A model generated the notes under the pieces. It saw only the letters and a list, made by a program, of their open reading frames with translations, did not search any database and had not been told where the DNA came from. From Drosophila persimilis (Eukaryota > Arthropoda > Insecta > Diptera > Drosophilidae), in the NCBI RefSeq assembly GCF_003286085.1, contig NW_020825288.1:13330001-13394000 (forward strand): a stretch of 64,000 nucleotides of DNA, in the 5' to 3' direction. Within the stretch, counting starts at the first letter, position 1. The number at the start of each line of letters is the position of its first letter. Below are positions 35,501 to 46,614 of the stretch, piece after piece. The position numbers were made by a program, and so were the translations under genes.

Positions 35501-38500
35501 TAACTGGAGTATTAGATAGAAATGATCTGCAGAGAATGCAGCAGGTTAGGGAATTTATTTGAAATTTTATTTGAATTCCTCTCAACTTTCAACTTTTCAA
35601 GTATTTTTCTCATCGTATCAAAAACCCAAAGTTTATTCAAAAAAGTCTATCTTTAAAAACCCAAAAACGAAAAGTTTTATCTAACCAAAATTGTATTGTA
35701 ATAATCCGCTTCATGAGTTGTGGAACCCCTTTTCCCAAACCGATTTGAAATGAAATGATTTGATTTGATTTGATTGCACCAACATTATTCAACTCAACAA
35801 TAAGCTCGCAATAACCGAATCGAATGTTGTACAGCTCCCCAAGCACTCACTCTCTAGCCAAAACTAACTAAAACTCATCGTTAATGCATAATCGTTAGCC
35901 CGTTCGAATGCCACTTCATAATCTGTATTTTGAAGTAGCCAGAGCCAAAGACATCGTTATCACAATCAAATCCGGGAAATTCGGTTCGACATTCAAGACA
36001 AACGTTAACCGTTTCGACTAAAACCAAACCAAATCAAACAAAAAAAAAAGTATTAGCTAATTCAATGTATAACCCTAGTGTAAATGCTGCATTTGAATTG
36101 AATTTATGATTTCCTATCCTTCCCCTCGGGAGCGCCTTGATTTCTTTAACGCTTTTCACGCACTACCTACTAAAAAGATAAATCAAATGAAATATTTATA
36201 CGATTTTCCACTAACCAGCTATGATTTTAGTTTCTTTCGATTTGTTTCAATTGCTGCACAGCACCTACGAATTAACATTAACCGAATAATTGTGAATATA
36301 CAGCAATATATTGTACTGATAAATATGTATATACAATTTACTATGCACTAGAACTCGTCCGCACTAATGCTGCATGACTCTACTCAAAGCATTCACACAT
36401 CGAACACTCACTCGTATACCCAATACTAATCACAACATTAACTCATCTTCAACTCGCAAACACCAATGAAGTCACTGAGGGTTTACTAGTAGACACATCG
36501 GAGTAAAGAAATGAAATATTACCCAAATTGGGAGTTTGGTTTTACCATGGCTTAATGCCTCGTGAACCCCTTCCATAAAAGTTCAGCGGTAAACTAAGGG
36601 AGAGAATATTCTTTACATTGCAGCATTTAAGAATTTTGTTCTAAAAAACTCAAGTCTAAAAAAGCAGACTATAGACAGATTCACCTCTTCAAAGGTGTTT
36701 TATATGATTTCTGAGTTTCACTCCCCAATTTTGTGTAATTTTAGACATAATTTTTTTTACGCAGATTTCGTAAAAACACACCTCACCTGCCTCTCATCCA
36801 AAATGGATTTTGTGAGGACCTGGGTTCAAAATTGTAAAGGGTTCTCCCTTGAATAGTGTTCTCGAACTTCGGTGGCTTCATACACACACATAATATATAC
36901 CTAACCAAACCTCACGTCACATAAAATAATACACGTATTTCAGTACAGCACCTAACCAAATAACTAATCGAATTACAAAGTCCTCATACAATAACCGCTT
37001 GGCAGCCTGGCCACCAGATCACTGAAGTAAAATTAGACTTTGAACTCTACTCGACAGACGCCGGCCAGCGGCTATCCCGGCACCATTGACGATCTGATCT
37101 TCTCCGGGGCCGGGTCCGGGTGCCGCGGCGACGACGAGGACGAGTGCACACCGCCCTTCGAGTCGGGCAGCGGCGATGACCTCATCACGCCCGTGTATGT
37201 GCCACCCACCAAGCAGACAACCACCTCCCAGCAGGGCGGCAATCCGAGCACCGGCAATAATGGTAATGGGAGTGGCACTGGCGGTAGCAGCAACAACGGC
37301 ACGGAGCGGGCCTGCGATGACGAGGACTGCGTGCACGGCTCTGGGGACTACGGGGAGACCACGGAACAGTTCACGTCGACCAGCACGGCCAGAGGCGCAG
37401 GTGAGTGGTCGGGGCCATTAACCTGTGGTGGTGGTGGTGTCATTATGTCATTGGCATTTGGATCGATCACAGATACACACAGCTACACACACTCACACAT
37501 CATTCCAGACATTAGCTAGCAAACTCTTGAATCAAATTTACGATTTATACGTATGCAGATATATGTACAATATAATATATAGATCCATGTATATAGAGAA
37601 CGTTATAACCATGACGCTGTGGGTTCTGTTGTGTTCCAGTTAACCTATACTCGTATAATCGATTAGCTAGAGACGCTGCTTTGCTTTTAATCGTTTGCGT
37701 TATCGTTCAATGTTGCCGTTCAATAAGTACAGTCGTCCCCAAAAGTCAATGGCAGAAGTTAGGTTAGGTGTGTGCGCGCCTTGAACTATGCAATGCCACT
37801 GCTTGAACGCTTACACCACCCACTCACATAGAACAGCCCAAAACAGCTCTGAGACAAATGTAACTATATCGCCTCGCACCTCTCGCAATGCATCAACAAC
37901 CCAACCAACAATCAACAACCAACAACCAACAATCAACAACCAACAATCAGCAATCAAAGAACCAACCAACCAACCCAACTCCAATTCAGATCGCTCGCTC
38001 GCTCCCTCGTGTCATCTTCAGATCAGCTAAAATCAAATAATACTCGTATCTCAACAATCGCCGCCTCTCCATCATCATCATCAGTTGTTGATGATTGTTG
38101 CCTTCTAATTTGAACTGACAATGAGTACGCCTTATGTGTCTCTTTCAGAATGTGAAATCGTCTTCATATTTCTGACTGTGATTGCGCCTTGGATACTCTG
38201 TAAATTTCCATAAAACAAATGCAACCAAGAAATTACAACCAATACAGAATGCACTTAGGCTATAAGCTTCCAACTAGACCATTGTCTAAATGTATTACTA
38301 ACTCTAGCATTACGAGAGCTAAACCACCAACAAACAACAACAAAATGCAACAACTACAACAACCAGAAACAACCAGACAACAACCAGTACAACAACCACC
38401 ACACCGATCACAAAGCGTACGCACGCAAGCATTGCGAGGGGTTCGTGTTCGTGTTCGTGCTCGTGCTCGTGCTCGTGCTTATCGGTAAAGTTAAGGGTTA

Positions 38501-40111
38501 AACGTGAAATGTGAAACGCTAAAGGTTAAAGGTTAGGACGAAGGTTTAGCAAATGTACTATATGTCTTGTATATAGTAGCGATAACTGTGTAACGGAGCG
38601 TTTGTTTGTGTAAATCAATCTTCCTCTTCCAATTCCTATTCCATATTACGTATCGTGTTCCTGTTCCCACTCCCCCACATCTACATATGTACACATGTAT
38701 GTATGTATTTATTTGACTCCTCTTGATTGCATAGTTCTCTAGTTATTCGAATTCCAATTTGTACATATCAGCAGTACAGTACGTATCGTATGTATATCAG
38801 GCAAGAGTTAAGCAAAGAAGAAGCAAAGACAGTTAATCCTTAAAAGCCTTACAGCCATACACCAGCGCATATCTCTCAATATCTAAATCTCTATCCTCTC
38901 TATCTGTGTTGAATAAACTATGAAAAGCAAAGCAAACCGGGGGTTCCAATATTTTCTGGGCGGGCACACGCAGATACGTATAATGCACCCACAAAACACA
39001 GCTTTTGGCACCAGATAATCAGAAAACCCAACCAAATGCCAGACACTCTCACAATCGAACACTTAACTCACAAACGACTGCCTAACCACTTGCAGAGACC
39101 AACAATGAGATGGTTACGGCCACCACCACGGGACGCAGCGATGTGACCACAGAGCAGCAGCAGCTGCACGGCTCCAGCAGTGGCAGCACGCCCACCTACA
39201 TAACCACCCAATCGAGCGGCGGAAGCAGCAGCAGCAGCAGCAGCGGGGGCAGCAGCAGTAGTCCTCCGAGCCAGACGAGCACCACCAGCAGCGTGGGATC
39301 CACCTCCTCGACGCAACGAGCCACAAGCAGCAGTACGAGCAGTAGCCCGAGCACAACCATCACCACCACGACGACAACCACGACGCAGGCCACGCCACCA
39401 CCGGAGATTAGGAGCACTGTCACCGAGCGGGAAACAACGCCCTTCGATATCTACGTGGCCGGAGGTGGCATGGGTGGTTCTGGCAGGAACGATCACGATC
39501 GCATGCAGCTGCCGGACGAGCACCACCCATTGCCACCGCTTCCGCCACCATTGCCGCCGCAGGATCCACCTCCGTACGGACCCTATGGCGGCAATACGTA
39601 TAACACGAACGTGAACAACTACCGGCCCAAGGCCAAGGGCGGCCGCATCAACTCGATCGAGGAGGAGCGCACGGCCATGATCATCGGCATTGTGGCCGGC
39701 ATTCTCATAGCCGTCGTCCTGGTCATTCTCCTGGTGCTGTGGCTCAAGTCGAACGGGGATCGCGGCTACAAGACGGAGAGTGAGAAGGCGGCTGCCTACG
39801 GATCACACAACCCCAACGCCGCGCTGTTGGGCAACACCAGCACCAATGGATCCTATCACCAGCAGCGCCAGCACCATCAGGGTGCGGCCGGAGGGCAGCA
39901 GCAGCTCCATGGCCAGCAGCAAATGCACAATGGACACAACGGCAACGGCAATGGCGGCGGCGGAGGAGGAGGAGGAGGAGGTGGCGGCATGATGTCCAGC
40001 GGCAGCGGATCCCTGGGCTACGGCAGCGATGGCAGGCCCCAAATGGCCGGTCTCGTACAGCCAAAGGCCAAGAAACGCGACTCCAAGGACGTCAAGGAGT
40101 GGTATGTGTAA
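26456..40111 (+). CDS. Nrx-1: Neurexin-1 (synaptic adhesion receptor)
   Basis: Thirteen coding exons: 26456-27409, 27613-28086, 28150-28461, 28534-28650, 28713-29097, 29167-29537, 29632-29743, 33820-33967, 34035-34792, 34867-35217, 35309-35544, 37058-37400, 39096-40111. Phases agree throughout and give 1858 residues, typical of fly alpha-neurexin. Neurexin is a presynaptic receptor for neuroligins and other ligands that organises active zones. A hydrophobic signal/anchor lies at ~99-119. Six LNS domains alternate with three EGF modules (EGF1 ~327-360, ACERNDPCQHGGIC; EGF2 ~753-790, VCTGNPCLNGGTC; EGF3 ~1165-1210, KCSQNACANRGVC). After LNS6 comes a Ser/Thr mucin-like stalk (exons 12-13), one membrane helix at ~1712-1738 (IIGIVAGILIAVVLVILLVL) and a ~120-residue tail rich in Gly, Gln and His ending in KEWYV, a PDZ-binding end. 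The ATG at 26456 is the first in frame; M21 is an alternative. Confidence 0.97.
29744..33819 (+). other. 4.1-kb Nrx-1 intron within LNS4
   Basis: It separates phase-1 exons 7 and 8. A frame-preserving candidate cassette exon lies at 29854-29955. Simple repeats: AC (30145-30163), TATC (~30379-30412), CTTA (~30781-30802), AAATGC (~31425-31466), AACTC (~31906-31929), AC (~32735-32770). The rest is AT-rich with many TACTCGTA words. No nested gene was recognised. Confidence 0.7.
29854..29955 (+). other. Nrx-1: Candidate alternative cassette exon of Nrx-1 (34 codons)
   Basis: The acceptor is strong: a pyrimidine run with CTGAC branch-like sequence ending CCTCAG at 29848-29853. The donor is GAAG followed by GTGTGTG at 29956. 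The segment is 102 nt, starts and ends in phase 1 like the flanking exons, and contains no stop. It would insert about 34 residues (beginning AKHIHPISFQFEC) into LNS4 near the position of vertebrate splice site 3. It is unproven: no homologous peptide is recalled. Confidence 0.35.
35545..37057 (+). other. Nrx-1 intron after LNS6
   Basis: Donor GTTAGG follows QRMQQ and acceptor TCGACAG precedes TPASGYPG. The sequence is AT-rich; no gene or obvious cassette exon was recognised. Confidence 0.7.
37401..39095 (+). other. Nrx-1 intron within the stalk
   Basis: Donor GTGAGT and acceptor TTGCAG, phase 1. It contains CAACCAACAAT-type repeats (~37896-37975) and a TCGTGC repeat (~38446-38480). No gene was recognised. 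Confidence 0.7.
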
Positions 40112-43100
40112 GGTACAACAAGGAAACGGAAACGGAAACAGGAGCGAGGAATTATCGTCAAATTAGCAATAAAATGCAAGTAGTGCAAAGCGAGCCGAAA
40201 GTGAAAGTCCCCCCTAAGAAAATAATACCCCACATATGTACCCATAGATGCATACAACCACATATACCTATATATATACAACTATAAATATAAATATATA
40301 TATATATTTATTTAGCAGCCTCATAACGTTAATTAAATGCAGACTCAGTCAGAAGTTTGAGTGAAGTGTGGAGTGTGACCGGAGTGTACAAAAGAATGGA
40401 AGGATAATAATAGTAGCAAGATGCGCGAGTCGGGTCGGTCGTTTCTGCTGGATATATTAATAATGTCAGCTGGCAGATATACACTTTGGAAGCGCATCTA
40501 ATTTATCGGCGGCAATACCAAAGTAAACTTTAAATAATGCCTAAGAAATTATAGCTTCAAACTCAAGAAGACTTGCTAAAGATCTACAGCCACAGAGCCC
40601 CAACCATCAGCGTATAAGCATATGTACTACACTATATATACTACATATAAATATATACATATTATATATCACAACGTTATGATAAATTATGCCACTAGCC
40701 AATCAAGTAATTGTGTAAAATATTTCGCCACAAAGTACGCTACGAAACGTGTCAAGAAAACAATTAAACTGCAACAAATCTACTAGAAAAGCCACTAAAC
40801 AATTTAGAAGAAATTCAATATAATACGAGTATATGTAAAACTAATTACAAATATATATATTTATATACATACGTATAGAGTACATTAAATGCATAAAATA
40901 ATGAGGTTCTGTATGGGTTATTTTCCTTTGCCTAGGCAGCGTGTAAAGTAACAAAATGTGGTGCTGTAGATGTGTTCCTCCCTTCCCTGATCGGATCGGG
41001 TTGGGACGGGGGAATGCGTTTACAATAATGATAACGATGAATGCAAGAATTTAAGCTACAGATTGTTTGTTGAATTGAAAACGGCTTTAATTAGTTAAAT
41101 TGTAAATGTGAATCGAATTCGATTAACAAAATGCTGAGAATGCAAACATGGAGATTAGTATGTATTAAAAACGAACGTGAATCGAAATCAAAATCGATTC
41201 ACAAAATGCTGAGAATGCAAACATGAAGAATAGTATTAACAATGATCGTAATACACAAAAAATACACGAGACAAGACACTCGATTTTGGTTGACGTACTA
41301 CTACGTACATCCATATGTATGTATATGCGTGAGGCGACTTTTTCGTTTGCGTGCAGCGTTCGCGATGCGACTTTGAGTTGGTCCCAGCCATTCCCAGACC
41401 CACATATATACTTTTTAATATGTATATGTATTTGAGACTATATATTGCCAGTGACTTGTATGCAGTATGAACTCAGACATATCAAGTGACAAGACACCAG
41501 AACACCACACTCTAACAAACACACACATACTCTATGACACAACACACTCTTTGACACTGAAGCGAACCTACCTAGCTTTTTTACAACAACTGCTATCAGA
41601 TGTGAGCGAAAGACATTACTTTACTGAAAGAACAAACCGGAAAGGAAAGAACAACCAAGCAACAATTTTACAGTATTAAAGCAGCTTTAAGCGTATTTTT
41701 GGAAGCGGCATACGTGACGTATACACAATCAGCAGCAGCGGCCAGCACACAAGCATGCTTACACCCACACAGATACTTTCACACACACACACACATAGAC
41801 AACACAGTTAGGAGCGAGATTTCTTTGTGTTTTTGTTTTTTTTTTGTTTTGGTAACTGTATCATGTATACCATAGCATACATATATGCATAATCACATAT
41901 GTATATCATTTTGATGCGCTATATTAACCCTTTTTGCCACGATACTCGTATGCATACTCGTATATATCAGTTAGTGTATCATTTTGGACTCTATATACAA
42001 GACAACTTATATACACTTACTTATACACACACACATTCACTCACTAGAAAAATTACTTGGACATTCAATACATATTTCTCTTAAAAATCTTAATGGATAT
42101 CCCTGGCGATACGATAGCTAGGAAAGAATGAAATTTCTATACACGGACAAATATATACACACACACACATATATATATATAGATATATATTAAACAAAAA
42201 AATACATACATATGTACTGCATTTCAAGAAATTTTTGATATATTTTCGAGTTTTTTAAAACCCTCAAACTTGTATACAAAAAGGACGGAACGGAGAACCG
42301 AGGCGATACCAAACAAAAACCACAAGACAAATTAGCGAATCTAGCTGGACACCTAGGACAATTACAACTACAAGTACACACTCTCACACATACAAACATA
42401 AATCTATTATACAAGACATACACACAAACAAAACTATACTATTTATATATGTACATCTATACAACATATACATGCATACGAAAAAATGTATAATGAACAA
42501 AAAAAACAAAACGAAAAACTATGATTATTGTGTATTACGTCCCTTCGATTCGATAATGGAAACCAAACGAGAAGCAACAGAGTTTCGAATGAATGCTGTT
42601 GATAAGAAAACCATTCCCACTTAATGATATATTACATGTATGTATGTAACACTCTCTCCCAAATAACTTTCTCTCTATCTCCTCACAATGTTAATGCTGC
42701 ACAAGGAAAACTCTGCATTTAAACTACTCGTAAACCACAAAAGTTTATTCATTTCGATTCCAGAGAAAACCAAATTCAATATGTACTTATAGATACAAAA
42801 TTTGCTTTGCACACATACCCCCACACAGTCTCGATAACGAAATCAAAATGAGAATTCAAGTATATTCCGAAACTACTGCAAAATTTCACACGCCATGCAA
42901 CTTACGTTTTCCCAATAAGATACAATATATTAGAGAACCAACCGAATAACGATTGAATCAAGATAAATGTTATGTGGATGTATGATATATGTATGTATGG
43001 TAAGTGCGAGGCAAGTACAGTTATTTGTATGGGTAACAGTAAATAACAGTAAATAGTTAAAGCATGTAACTTACGAGAAATCGATCAATGGTAATTGGAA

Positions 43101-43475
43101 CAGGAGATGGCGATGGCGATTGCGAGGGCAAATCGCAGAGAGCGAGGTACGAATATCGGTACTAAAACTTACTTCTACTTAGGCTTAATATCATTGTTAT
43201 CTAATATATACATATATAAACCGACAACAACACCCAAACACCCACAAATATATATATATATATATATATATTTAACTAAAAAATTGTAACGTGTATATGT
43301 ATATGTAGCGGCAGTGATTGTTAAACAAATTGCTTTGTTTTATGTTAGATTTTATAATTTACGAGAAAAACCAAAAACGAAAACGGTAAAAATGCATACA
43401 AATACAGAATGACTGACAAAACACAGAATTATAACATTGCATATAATAAATACAATAAAATATAATTGAAAAAAA
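40112..43475 (+). other. Probable long 3' UTR of Nrx-1
   Basis: AATAAA occurs early at 40168-40173 and again late at 43445-43450 and 43455-43460. The 3.3 kb between is AT-rich, has plus-strand TGTA- and ATTTA-type elements and no supported gene, so both short and long 3' ends are plausible, as is common for fly neuronal genes. A TA microsatellite is at ~43247-43273. Confidence 0.5.
41108..41238 (+). repeat. Short tandem duplication in the Nrx-1 3' region
   Basis: Two ~55-60 bp copies share 'gtgaatcga', 'acaaaatgctgagaatgc' and 'aaacatg' blocks, starting at 41108 and 41177. Confidence 0.7.
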
Positions 43476-43887
43476 ACTAACTAAAGATTGAGTTTTCCTT
43501 TGGTTCGAGTTGTGTTCGAATTTAAAGAATCCACTTCTATGGTTCTGTAAGGAAATCTGAAAATGATATTTATCACATTTGAGTTTTAGGAAACTAAATA
43601 GAGTAGTAAAGATTTCTGATGAGGAAGAGTATAGTCATTTATTTGAATTATTTGAAATGAACACAGCACATTTTAAACTTCCGAGCTTTAAAACATTTTG
43701 CACAAAAATCGTATTACATTCTATAATATTTGTACTTTCCATATGATGTAATAATAATAATATTATTATTATTATAATATAGATAACTATAATGTCTCAC
43801 TATTATAGGGAGGCTTGCCCACGTATGTATGTATATGTTTATATAGCAGCTCCTGTATATGGATCGGCACTGTAACTGCACCAGTCA

Positions 43888-44109
43888 TTAGATAACCTTT
43901 ATCATTCTAGCCGAGTAGATGTTGGTGTCGTCAAATTGGAAGCTAGGGAGCGAGCGAATCATGTGAATCATCCAGACAGGCTGATCCACCCCACATAAGA
44001 GGGTGCTATTTTCGAAAATAATATTAACTACCAGCTTAATTCTCTTTCGTGGACTCTCTAATTCTATTTTTTCCATTGGACTGCATTCATATCGTTGTCG
44101 CTGATACAT
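43888..44109 (-). CDS. Possible small protein, 73 aa, unrecognised
   Basis: The frame starts with MYQRQRYEC and contains a basic patch (ESPRKRIKL) followed by a mixed hydrophobic stretch (VNIIFENSTLLCGVD). Composition looks protein-like rather than low complexity. A DRE-like ATCGATAAT lies about 25 bp upstream of the ATG (44130-44140), which fits a minus-strand housekeeping promoter. No family was recognised. It could be a short gene, the first exon of a decayed gene, or chance. Confidence 0.35.
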   Translation of the reverse strand: MYQRQRYECSPMEKIELESPRKRIKLVVNIIFENSTLLCGVDQPVWMIHMIRSLPSFQFDDTNIYSARMIKVI

Positions 44110-44337
44110 TTAAGTTAGGCGCGCTCCAATATCCAATCGATAATAACGATAGCCGTTTTGTGGGATTTCAAAGTGGGAAAGTTTAAACATAATCCAATAA
44201 ATAGGAGTCGTTGAAATTGGGCAATCTTGTAGAAATTATGTGTTCAGTGCAAAATCGACATATCTTAAATTTTTCAAGCTGTTCACCTGTTCAAATAGAG
44301 GGGTGCTAAGTAGTATAAGTTCGTTTTTTTCTTGGTA

Positions 44338-44414
44338 CATTTACGGTATATTTTGAAAATAAGACGGTATATTTCTGAGGGTCCGACGGTATATTTTATC
44401 CGCGGTCACACTGC
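44338..44414 (-). repeat. Dispersed promoter-associated repeat, copy 5 (prefoldin 5 promoter)
   Basis: Motif 1 (GGTCACACTG, 44404-44413) lies 54 bp upstream of the prefoldin ATG. Upstream of it are GACGGTATATTT, TTTCTGAGGGTC and three motif 6-type GGTATATTT words. It is a short copy lacking the distal blocks. Confidence 0.85.
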
Positions 44415-44466
44415 GTGTCCAATTTTTTCCAACTTTTAAAATTATAAAAATAATAAATTAGTAAAA

Positions 44467-45166
44467 ATGGCTGGTACCTCAAGCGCATCCGCAAAGCCTG
44501 AGATGATCGATCTCACTAAGCTCAGTCCGGACCAGCTGATGCAGATTAAGCAAGAGTTCGAGCAGGTGAGTCCCGCGTGTGGGTGTTTCTGACTAGCGGC
44601 GCGTGTGAGTCAGGATGGCTGGTGCGGGGCGAGGGAGTGGGAGAATGGAATGCAGCACATGCTAATAAAACTCGTCTTTGCCTGTATTTCCGCAGGAGAT
44701 GGGTAACATACAGGAGTCGCTGTCGACTCTGCATGGTTGCAAAGCCAAATACGCTGGCTCCAAAGAGGCGTTGGAAACGTTCCAGCCGGACTGGGAGAAC
44801 CGTCAGATACTAGTGCCACTGACGAGCAGCATGTACGTTCCCGGACGCGTGAAGGACCTTAACAACTTTGTCATAGACATCGGCACCGGCTATTACATCG
44901 AAAAGGTAATTAATATCCCTGCTACTACTGTCCCAGACTGGCTGTTAAAACATCTGTTTGCTTGATAGGATCTAGAGGGCTCCAAGGACTACTTCAAGCG
45001 CCGCGTCGAATATGTGCAAGAGCAGATCGAGAAAATTGAAAAGATACACCTGCAAAAGACGCGCTTCCTGAACTCTGTGGTTGGCGTGCTGGAAATGAAG
45101 CAGGCGGCCGCCGTAAAGATGATGCAGGCCCAGCAGCAGCAGCAGCAATCCAACCAGAGCGCCTAG
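44467..45166 (+). CDS. Pfdn5: Prefoldin subunit 5
   Basis: Exons 44467-44565, 44696-44905 and 44969-45166, all phase 0, encode 168 residues. Prefoldin is a hexameric cytosolic co-chaperone that captures nascent actin and tubulin and passes them to the CCT chaperonin; subunit 5 is an alpha-type subunit (human MM-1). The N-terminal coiled coil (SPDQLMQIKQEFEQ EMGNIQESL), the central beta-hairpin region (LVPLTSSMYVPGRV, VIDIGTGYYIEK) and the C-terminal coiled coil (YVQEQIEKIEKIH) are all present, followed by a Gln-rich tail. It is convergent with the coiled-coil gene and only ~1.4 kb from CCT1, whose product works with prefoldin. Likely CG7048. Confidence 0.96.
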
Positions 45167-45293
45167 GCAGGCGTCGCGGGAATGGGACAGGAGTGACGTG
45201 ATTGGGCAATGAAGCAGAACAGAAAGAATTAAATTATTAAACTTATAAACACGATGTGTGCATTTAATTAACATAGTTTATTAAATTGTTCCA

Positions 45294-46135
45294 CTATTTT
45301 TTGGCCTCCTCCAATGCAACGCTCAGAACCTTTATCTTCTGCTCGTAGGCGGACCTCAGATCCTGCAAATTAACCAAGGTTAATGGGCTGTAAACCTAAT
45401 CGTGCCCCCCAAATGTAACCAACCTTGAATATCTTCGATTGTGTGTCATACTCTGCCCGCAACTTGTCATACACGCCCTTGGATATGACCAGTTTCTTCT
45501 CGGTCAGTGCACACTTATCCTGCTCGGCCTTGATCCACAGCTGGCTCTTCTCCAGTCGCTCCTGTGTGTGCTCGCACTCTGCGGTCTTCAGCTGCAGCAT
45601 GTCCTTGGTCACTTGGACCACGTCCTTCACGGACTCCACCTGCTTCTTCAGCACGGAGATCTGCTGTTCCTGTTGCTTGTTTACTTTGGTCTTCTCGAAC
45701 AGCAGTGTCTTTGCCTTGAGCAGCAGCTCCTCCTGTTCTTGGCGAGACTTGGGCGCCTCTGTCCCGCCCAGCATGACGGACTGCTTGAGGGCCTGCTCCA
45801 GCTGAGCCACACGCTTCTTTAACCGCTCATTTTCGAATTTCGATTCCTTGAATGGGGCGATTCGATGCAGATTCGTTCAATAGATGGGGATGTTCGATAC
45901 TAACCTCAAAATCTTTTCGAAGTGCTCCGATTCTCTTTCGAGACTCCTCTAGCAACGCCTGTTTCTCGCTCTCCAATGTGAAAACCATATCGAGCAGCTC
46001 ATTTTGTGGCTGCTGGTGCTCCAGCTGTGGCTGTGGTTGTGGCTGCACTTCCTCCTGCTCGTTGGCAGTGGCCAGATCTGTGTCATTATTGTTCACATCG
46101 CCTCCAACAGCGCCCTCGTCAATTGTTCCGGACAT
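45294..46135 (-). CDS. Coiled-coil protein, 240 aa, function unknown
   Basis: Three exons: 46135-45905, 45846-45424 and 45362-45294, all phase 0 (GTTAGT and GTTGGT donors). The chosen ATG starts MSGTIDEG; an in-frame ATG nine codons upstream (46162) is possible. After an acidic, Gln/Pro-rich N-terminus (residues ~1-45) the protein is almost wholly heptad-repeat coiled coil (LLDMVFTLESEKQALLEES, ENERLKKRVAQLEQALKQ, KQQEQQISVLKKQVESVKD, LQLKTAECEHTQERLEKSQ, AYEQKIKVLSVALEEAKK). No signal peptide, membrane segment or catalytic motif was seen. It sits tail to tail with prefoldin 5 and head to tail with CCT1. I do not recognise the family; a scaffold or trafficking role is only a guess from shape. 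Confidence 0.85.
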
Positions 46136-46162
46136 TTTATTTTTATGGAAATTATTACCCAA

Positions 46163-46614
46163 AAAAATATACCAACAAATTCTCCGAGCAATGTGCGTTA
46201 TGGCTGCTCTGACTATTTGATGTTTTCTTTTCCGTATTAATAGACGAAACGAAATAGTGGCAGATGCTATTTATAGGAACTCTCGACGAAAAATCTGCTC
46301 TCCGGAGCAGAGCTCTCTCGCGGAAGGCAATTGCTCTCCCCAAAAGAATTTGAGAAACATAAACAATTGATCTCCAGTTTAGTTGGCGCCTCAGCATATC
46401 CTGAAGTTTCATTTATTATGCCTTGAAGCGTGAATGAGAAAGGATTACAGATTACAGATGTGCTGTGTTAATACAAATCGCAAAAAACAATTCAATTGTT
46501 ATTACATGAAATGTGAAATGTGGGAGCGACAATTGAAAGTGAGTGGCGTGGGGTAGTGTTTTGATTAAAATTAAATGCCTAAACAGAGTAGAAAACGTGT
46601 CATTTGCGCACGCC
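46163..46614 (-). other. CCT1 3' region and promoter of the coiled-coil gene
   Basis: Minus-strand AATAAA (TTTATT at 46412-46417) lies about 200 bp past the CCT1 stop. The remaining ~250 bp should hold the promoter of the downstream coiled-coil gene. No motif 1 was found here. Confidence 0.5.

Noticed and set aside
35890..35990. GTTCGAA-type words considered as tRNA B boxes
   Set aside because: No matching A box, acceptor stem or cloverleaf could be drawn; no tRNA was found in the window.
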